Below are positions 51,538 to 55,987 of a stretch of 55,987 nucleotides of DNA, piece after piece (position 1 is the stretch's first letter; each line of letters begins with the position of its first letter). The stretch covers positions 1 through 55,987 of the forward strand of contig CAIMWS010000274.1 of NCBI GenBank assembly GCA_903845125.1, in the 5' to 3' direction. This DNA is from an uncultured Verrucomicrobiota bacterium (lineage in GTDB: Bacteria; Verrucomicrobiota; Verrucomicrobiia; Limisphaerales; UBA1319). The notes below the pieces were generated by a model. The model was not told the origin of the DNA. It made no database searches and was given only the letters and a program-made list of their open reading frames with translations. The translations under genes and the position numbers were made by a program.

Positions 51538-53661
51538 TTAACGATCCTTGAAATGGACCGACCAGCGGACTTCGCGGTTTGCCGGAGAGGATAAGGAAAC
51601 CCGGACCAGACTGCCCGCTGCTTTCATCACCGCCTTGGCGCCCGCATCACGATCCGCTTCCGCAAGGTCCACGCTTTGGGCCTGCCAACTGCCCCGGGTG
51701 GAATCAACCAGGATGCGCAATTCGGTGGTGTCGCCACCGACCAATTTGCACGTACCGTACAAAGTGGCGCCTTGCCATATCGTTTCGCCGGTATCGACAA
51801 AACACTGGGTGATGTGCCGGGAGGTGCCCAGCAGGATCGGGTGGTCCTGCACCGGGGCGATGGCGAGGATGCTGGAACCGCAAGGCGGAAGCTCAACCGT
51901 CACCACGCCACCCCGCACGGGAACCAAATTGCCGCTCCAATAATCGAGCGCGGCGAATTCGCTGCCGGCAGCCTGGAAGCCAATTTGTTCCACTTTCAGG
52001 CTGCTGGTAACTGGTTGCTTGGCGTCCCAGTTGAAAAGACCTGCCACATGCTGTTTGCCATTGGTCAAATGCCAGGACCGGGCCGGCATGTTCTCGAACA
52101 AGTCGAGCGGACGCGCCGCCAGGCCGGTGTTGGGAAGGGTCCGCTTCAGGCAATCCAGGCGCTCGGCGGGCAGGCTGGGCAGCCATTCGCTCACCAGGTT
52201 CAAGCAGCCGGAGAGCGCGATCCAGGAGGCGAAGGAGCGGGCCTGAATGAGGCTCAGCGGGGCGCGCAACATCAGGCAATCCGGGTCGTTATGCCAGACC
52301 CGGTTGTGAAAGAAATAGAGGCGGGTGCCGAGGTGGAAATTGGGCATGATTGCCCCCCAGTCGGCCCCGGTATCGGGGCCGATGCGCATGGCATCCACCA
52401 GGCCCATGGCACCCCCCATGGAGCGGAAATTCTGCGCCACGTTGCAGGCGGCCACATAGGTGCCGGCCGGGGAGGCCTGGCGCATCGTGCGGATGCCCGC
52501 ACGGTAAGCTTCCAGGTTGGTCCAGTAAGGATCGTGAAAAACGGCATCGCCGAATTGATCTTCCACAAACTCGGTGCCGGGATAGGTGCACCGGGCCGCC
52601 AGTCCACACCACATGGCATCCGGCTTGAGATAACGGAAACCCCACTCGTGGGTGATCCGCCGCACCGCGTCCGCCAGGAAATCGCGGGCCTCGGGATGGG
52701 TCATATCCAGGCACCAGCCAGCCCAGAGAACCTCGTAGAACTTGCCATCGGCCTTTTTAACAAACCAATCCTGATGATCCTTGAAAAGCGGATCCCGCGG
52801 ATCCCAGGAGAACGGGGTGAACCACAGCCCAGGCCGGATGCCCTTGCTGTTCATCTGGGCCGCTGTGGCCTGCATGCCCGAAGGGTAGGGTCCCTGTGGA
52901 TTGTGGCGGGTGTAGTTGCCGGTCGGGCCACTCCCCATGATGCCACCTTTGGGGATGGCTGGGCCCTGCCACTGATCGTCAATCAGGATGGTATCGAAAC
53001 CGTAGGGTTTTAGTTCCCTGGCGCAGAAGGCGGTCAACTCCGCCAGGGCTTTTTCATCCGACGCCCCGCCATGGGGACTGGAATACCAAGTGCAATAGCC
53101 ATTCGGAATGGCTGGCAGCCGGATTTGGTACGCCTTGGCGATAGTATCGGCATAGGCCTCCAACCCCAGACGCGCATCGTTGAAACGACCAACCGCCAGG
53201 GCGTCCGTGGTCACCTGCTGGCCCGGTTTGATCCGCAAGCGGCCGTAATTCAGCCGGCCAGTGATCTTGATCCCATTTTCGGCGGCCTGGCTGTGGACGC
53301 TACCGCTGCCGCGCTCCTGGGTGATCCAACCGACCACCACGCTTTGGCTGGCGTCCGGCTTGGCCAGGGCCAGAAAGAGGTGGCTGTCAGCGGCCGCCTC
53401 GGCGTTCTTCAGGCCATCCACCCCGAGGGTCCGGTATTCCTTCACCGGCTGGGAGAGCGAATGCACGCGGCTGAATTCGATGACCTTAACCTCCCGATCG
53501 GTGGTGCCGGAGTTGCGCAATTCGCGCCGGTAAAGGGTAAAGGGCGAATCCGTACTGGTCTCGATCAAGTCGATATCCCCATCGGACCGGTCAATGCGTT
53601 GCGTGGCGGCCGGGGCCATGAGCGGCATTAACAGAGCCGCCATCAAGGTAATTTTTTTCAT
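51538..53661 (-). CDS. Secreted GH36/27-like alpha-galactosidase
   Basis: The 707-residue product begins at the ATG at 53661, with a signal peptide (KKITLMAALLMPLMAPAAT); an ATG at 53667 in the same frame is an alternative. The barrel shows ILIDDQWQG, IRPGLWFTPFSWDP, CLDMTHPEARDFL, the nucleophile D348 in YLKPDAMW and the acid/base D430 in MRIGPDTGAD. It is a clear paralogue of the gene at 47857 but lacks the Fn3-like and NPCBM modules. The two may act on different linkages or chain lengths. It starts 55 bases after the rhamnosidase gene and runs into a small secreted-protein gene, so the four minus-strand genes from 56 to 48 kb probably form one unit. Confidence 0.9.
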   Translation of the reverse strand: MKKITLMAALLMPLMAPAATQRIDRSDGDIDLIETSTDSPFTLYRRELRNSGTTDREVKVIEFSRVHSLSQPVKEYRTLGVDGLKNAEAAADSHLFLALAKPDASQSVVVGWITQERGSGSVHSQAAENGIKITGRLNYGRLRIKPGQQVTTDALAVGRFNDARLGLEAYADTIAKAYQIRLPAIPNGYCTWYSSPHGGASDEKALAELTAFCARELKPYGFDTILIDDQWQGPAIPKGGIMGSGPTGNYTRHNPQGPYPSGMQATAAQMNSKGIRPGLWFTPFSWDPRDPLFKDHQDWFVKKADGKFYEVLWAGWCLDMTHPEARDFLADAVRRITHEWGFRYLKPDAMWCGLAARCTYPGTEFVEDQFGDAVFHDPYWTNLEAYRAGIRTMRQASPAGTYVAACNVAQNFRSMGGAMGLVDAMRIGPDTGADWGAIMPNFHLGTRLYFFHNRVWHNDPDCLMLRAPLSLIQARSFASWIALSGCLNLVSEWLPSLPAERLDCLKRTLPNTGLAARPLDLFENMPARSWHLTNGKQHVAGLFNWDAKQPVTSSLKVEQIGFQAAGSEFAALDYWSGNLVPVRGGVVTVELPPCGSSILAIAPVQDHPILLGTSRHITQCFVDTGETIWQGATLYGTCKLVGGDTTELRILVDSTRGSWQAQSVDLAEADRDAGAKAVMKAAGSLVRVSLSSPANREVRWSVHFKDR

Positions 53662-53715
53662 AGGCATGGTTTGGTTATTCGGCGTTGGCGTTTTTTATAA
53701 AATCCATCACGGCCC

Positions 53716-55987
53716 TTAATGACGGCCGTTCCCTTCCCAGTAGTCAGCCTGGAACTGATAGTGGCCGGATCCGAGTTTCAAAGCCACCTGGCCCGCCGCC
53801 TCCTTCAGCACTGACAAAGAGGCAACCTCCTGGAGCGGGCGCCCCGATTCACGAATGGCAGCTGCGCTGCGAGCGGGCAGGATCAGGATGGCCGTGGTGT
53901 TGGGCGGAACCACGGTGCCCAAATGGATTTGGGCGCCTTGGAATTTCCACTGGGTGACAATGGTCCCATAGGGCGAATCATAGCTGGTTTTGACCCATTC
54001 GATCGGCAGGCGCTTCAGCATCGCCGGTTTCAAGAGAAAATCCTTGAACCCCTGGCCATCCGGCCCGGGCTGGATGCCTCCCAGGCCATCCATGAACCAG
54101 GCTCCCGGATAGAGGTAGGAACTATGCAGCAGGGAAAGGGTCCCCTCCCATGATTCCCACATGGTGGTGGCGCCCCGTTTCAGCATATCGCCCCAGCCTG
54201 GAAAATCCTCCTGGGCGACCATTTCGCAGAGCAAATCGTGGCGGTCATGGGCGCGCAAGGTTTTGAACAGGAAAGCGCCACCGGTGATGCCGGCGTGGAT
54301 GTGTCCCTGGCGGCGGATGAGTATTTCATCCTCCAGCCGTTTCCACACCGCCGGTTCCACCTCCCGCGGGGGCAAACCCACCAGGAGCGCCACTGCCAGA
54401 TAAGCTTGAAAACCGTTGACGTAGCTGTTTTCCCTGGCATTGAAGAACCGAACATGGACCGCGTGGCGCACCTGCGCGGCGCGTTCCTGCCACTTCTGTG
54501 CGTGCTCCCCGTGCCCCAGCACACGGGCAATCCGGGCCGCCGTCTGCAGGTTATAAATCCAGTAACAGTTGTTATAAAACAAGGTTTCTGGCGTATCGCC
54601 ATTCACCCCCTCGGCGCCTGGCCAGAGCCAATCGCCCAGGAAATCCCACTCCCCACCCCAGCGCACCAGCATGTCCCCGGCCGATTTGGTTTCCAGGAAG
54701 GCCAGCCAGCGCTGGATGGTAGGGTAGTTTTCCGCCAAAATGCGGACATCGCCGAAATGCTGGAACATCTCCCAGGGCAGCGTGACACAATAGCCGCTCC
54801 AGCCCGGTCCTCCCCCGCCCCAGTAAGTGGGCGCGGTGTAAGGCAGGTTGCCATCCGGTCTTTGCACATCCCGCCAATCCTGGGACCACTTGGTGTAAAA
54901 GGCGCCCAGGTCGTAATTCTTCAAGCCGGTTTCGGTGGTGGCATGGGCATCGCCGCCGTAGCCCATGCGCTCTCGTTGCGGACAATCCACCACATAGCCG
55001 CCCAGGCTCAGATTTTCAAAGGTCCAAAGCGTGGTTTCATAAATCTGGTTCAACAAGGGATGGGAACACTCAAAGTGGCCCGTGCGGCGGTAATCGGTAC
55101 GGACCAGCCAGCCCGTGAAATGGCTTATGGCGGGCTTGTATTTCAGGCCTTTGACCAGGATCCAGCGCCCCACGCTGTAATTGAACCGGTTGCGGAACAC
55201 CCCCCGGCCCAGGGGACCAATGATATAGGCGCTGTGCAACCGATGCGTCATGGTTTCCTTGGGATTCTCGGAGAATTCAAAATCCACGCGGTCGCCGGGC
55301 TGGCCCGCCACCTCAATTTCCGTCCACCCGGCGAAATTGATCCCCATATCCACGCGATACCAGCCATTGGTGGTCTCTTCGATGGCCACTGGCTGGATGC
55401 GCCTGCCCAGGCGGTTGGATTCCACTCGATCCGCCGAGAGCGCCAGTTGCGGATGATAGGTGGTGGCATTTTTCCACTGGGAGTCGTCCAGGCCCGCTTC
55501 GGCCCAGCCGGGCAGTTCGCGATTGGCGTCGTAGAGTTCACCCCCGAAGTGCATGAAATCCCACACCCCCAGGAGCCGGTTGGGGCTGGGGTGCGTTTTC
55601 CAGGTGCCGTCCGTAACCACCCGCTGGGGAGCGCGGTTTTTGAATAGCAGATCCGCCTGGGCCATCACGATGGGCGTGCGTGGTTTGTCATTGGTCTGGT
55701 AGGAAGGAAAAATCGACCAGGATACACCCAGCCAGACACCAATGACATTGGTGCCTGGATGCAGCTGGCTGGCGATTTCATAAGTGTTATACCGGGCCCG
55801 GTGGCTGTGGTCGGTGGCACTGGGGGCCAGGATGGCGTCCCCAACCTTTTGGCCATTGATGAATAACTCATGGTAACCGACGCTGGCGAGATAGACCGTG
55901 GCGCGGCGCGGGGCTTCATCCAACACCAGGACTTTGCGGAACCACGGGTCCGGCACCTGGTTGTCCGGCGGGGGCGAGCCCGGTTTC
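53716..55987 (-). CDS. GH78-like alpha-L-rhamnosidase, N-terminus beyond the window
   Basis: The frame stays open to the right edge, so this is a 3' part of at least 757 residues. It shows the N-terminal accessory beta domain with RRATVYLASVGYHELFINGQKVGD, TNVIGVWLGVSW and NFAGWTEIEVAGQPGD. The catalytic (alpha/alpha)6 barrel has the GH78 signature VDCPQRERMGYGGDAHA, followed by WSQDWRDVQRPDG, WGGEWDFLGDW, and GITGGAFLF. The end has TTMWESWEG, GGIQPG and a C-terminal beta-sandwich. The DCPQRER...GD stretch carries acidic active-site residues in GH78. It removes alpha-L-rhamnose from plant or algal glycans such as rhamnogalacturonan or flavonoid glycosides. It is the first visible gene of the glycosidase cluster. 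Confidence 0.9.
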   Translation of the reverse strand, partial: KPGSPPPDNQVPDPWFRKVLVLDEAPRRATVYLASVGYHELFINGQKVGDAILAPSATDHSHRARYNTYEIASQLHPGTNVIGVWLGVSWSIFPSYQTNDKPRTPIVMAQADLLFKNRAPQRVVTDGTWKTHPSPNRLLGVWDFMHFGGELYDANRELPGWAEAGLDDSQWKNATTYHPQLALSADRVESNRLGRRIQPVAIEETTNGWYRVDMGINFAGWTEIEVAGQPGDRVDFEFSENPKETMTHRLHSAYIIGPLGRGVFRNRFNYSVGRWILVKGLKYKPAISHFTGWLVRTDYRRTGHFECSHPLLNQIYETTLWTFENLSLGGYVVDCPQRERMGYGGDAHATTETGLKNYDLGAFYTKWSQDWRDVQRPDGNLPYTAPTYWGGGGPGWSGYCVTLPWEMFQHFGDVRILAENYPTIQRWLAFLETKSAGDMLVRWGGEWDFLGDWLWPGAEGVNGDTPETLFYNNCYWIYNLQTAARIARVLGHGEHAQKWQERAAQVRHAVHVRFFNARENSYVNGFQAYLAVALLVGLPPREVEPAVWKRLEDEILIRRQGHIHAGITGGAFLFKTLRAHDRHDLLCEMVAQEDFPGWGDMLKRGATTMWESWEGTLSLLHSSYLYPGAWFMDGLGGIQPGPDGQGFKDFLLKPAMLKRLPIEWVKTSYDSPYGTIVTQWKFQGAQIHLGTVVPPNTTAILILPARSAAAIRESGRPLQEVASLSVLKEAAGQVALKLGSGHYQFQADYWEGNGRH

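Noticed and set aside
1..55987. tRNA, rRNA or origin of replication
   Set aside because: I scanned the intergenic gaps by eye for clover-leaf arms, conserved rRNA segments and DnaA-box clusters and saw none.

Overview
The window is GC-rich chromosomal DNA from a bacterium that is most likely a member of the Verrucomicrobiota (Limisphaerales/Pedosphaera-like). The main clues are a winged-helix protein of a type common in that phylum (33-34 kb), the C-terminal module of the giant secreted protein that ends in an RFYRAV-like strand, and many signal-peptide-bearing glycoside hydrolases and beta-helix proteins. The phylum call rests on family knowledge and was not tested by a search.

Layout. 0.1-0.4 kb: remnant of an ISAs1-like transposase. 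0.4-4.3 kb (minus): a small membrane protein built from the two halves of an acyl-carrier-protein fold, preceded by a secreted beta-helix/CARDB protein. 4.9-10.1 kb (plus): a catalytically dead FGE-like membrane protein overlapping a tandem GT4 glycosyltransferase, then a small secreted protein. 10.1-13.4 kb (minus): NadR and PnuC for nicotinamide riboside salvage, and a secreted propeller-like protein. 13.5-20.8 kb (minus): two large hybrid histidine kinases and a CheR methyltransferase. 21.1-23.5 kb (plus): a CstA carbon-starvation transporter. 23.6-32.0 kb (minus): a giant protein of about 2,820 residues. 32.6-35.4 kb (minus): an RsiV-like lipoprotein, an HU protein, the winged-helix protein and an exported sugar isomerase-like protein. 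35.8-37.3 kb (plus): a secreted clan-A glycosidase. 38.0-43.2 kb (plus): a tight five-gene sugar or polyol catabolic operon. 43.5-47.8 kb (plus): an RND efflux adaptor and pump. 47.9-56.0 kb (minus): a glycan-degradation cluster of two GH36/27-like alpha-galactosidases, a small secreted protein and a GH78 alpha-L-rhamnosidase cut by the window edge.

How the parts fit. The right third looks like a plant- or algal-glycan utilisation region: exported glycosidases release galactose, rhamnose or other sugars, and the five-gene operon (DeoC-type aldolase, FGGY kinase, GldA-type polyol dehydrogenase, class II aldolase, PHP phosphoesterase) could oxidise, phosphorylate and split an unusual polyol or ketose. 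No SusC/SusD genes and no dedicated regulator are present.

The most striking observations are (1) the giant protein, whose eight beta-helix modules alternate at spacings of exactly 570 bases and 678-684 bases, (2) the acyl-carrier-like protein, whose two ACP halves sit at opposite ends in permuted order with Gly at the usual Ser position, (3) the five-gene operon with no obvious assigned substrate, and (4) several enzymes that have lost a signature catalytic residue: the FGE-like protein, one GT4 domain, and the NadR Walker A motif.
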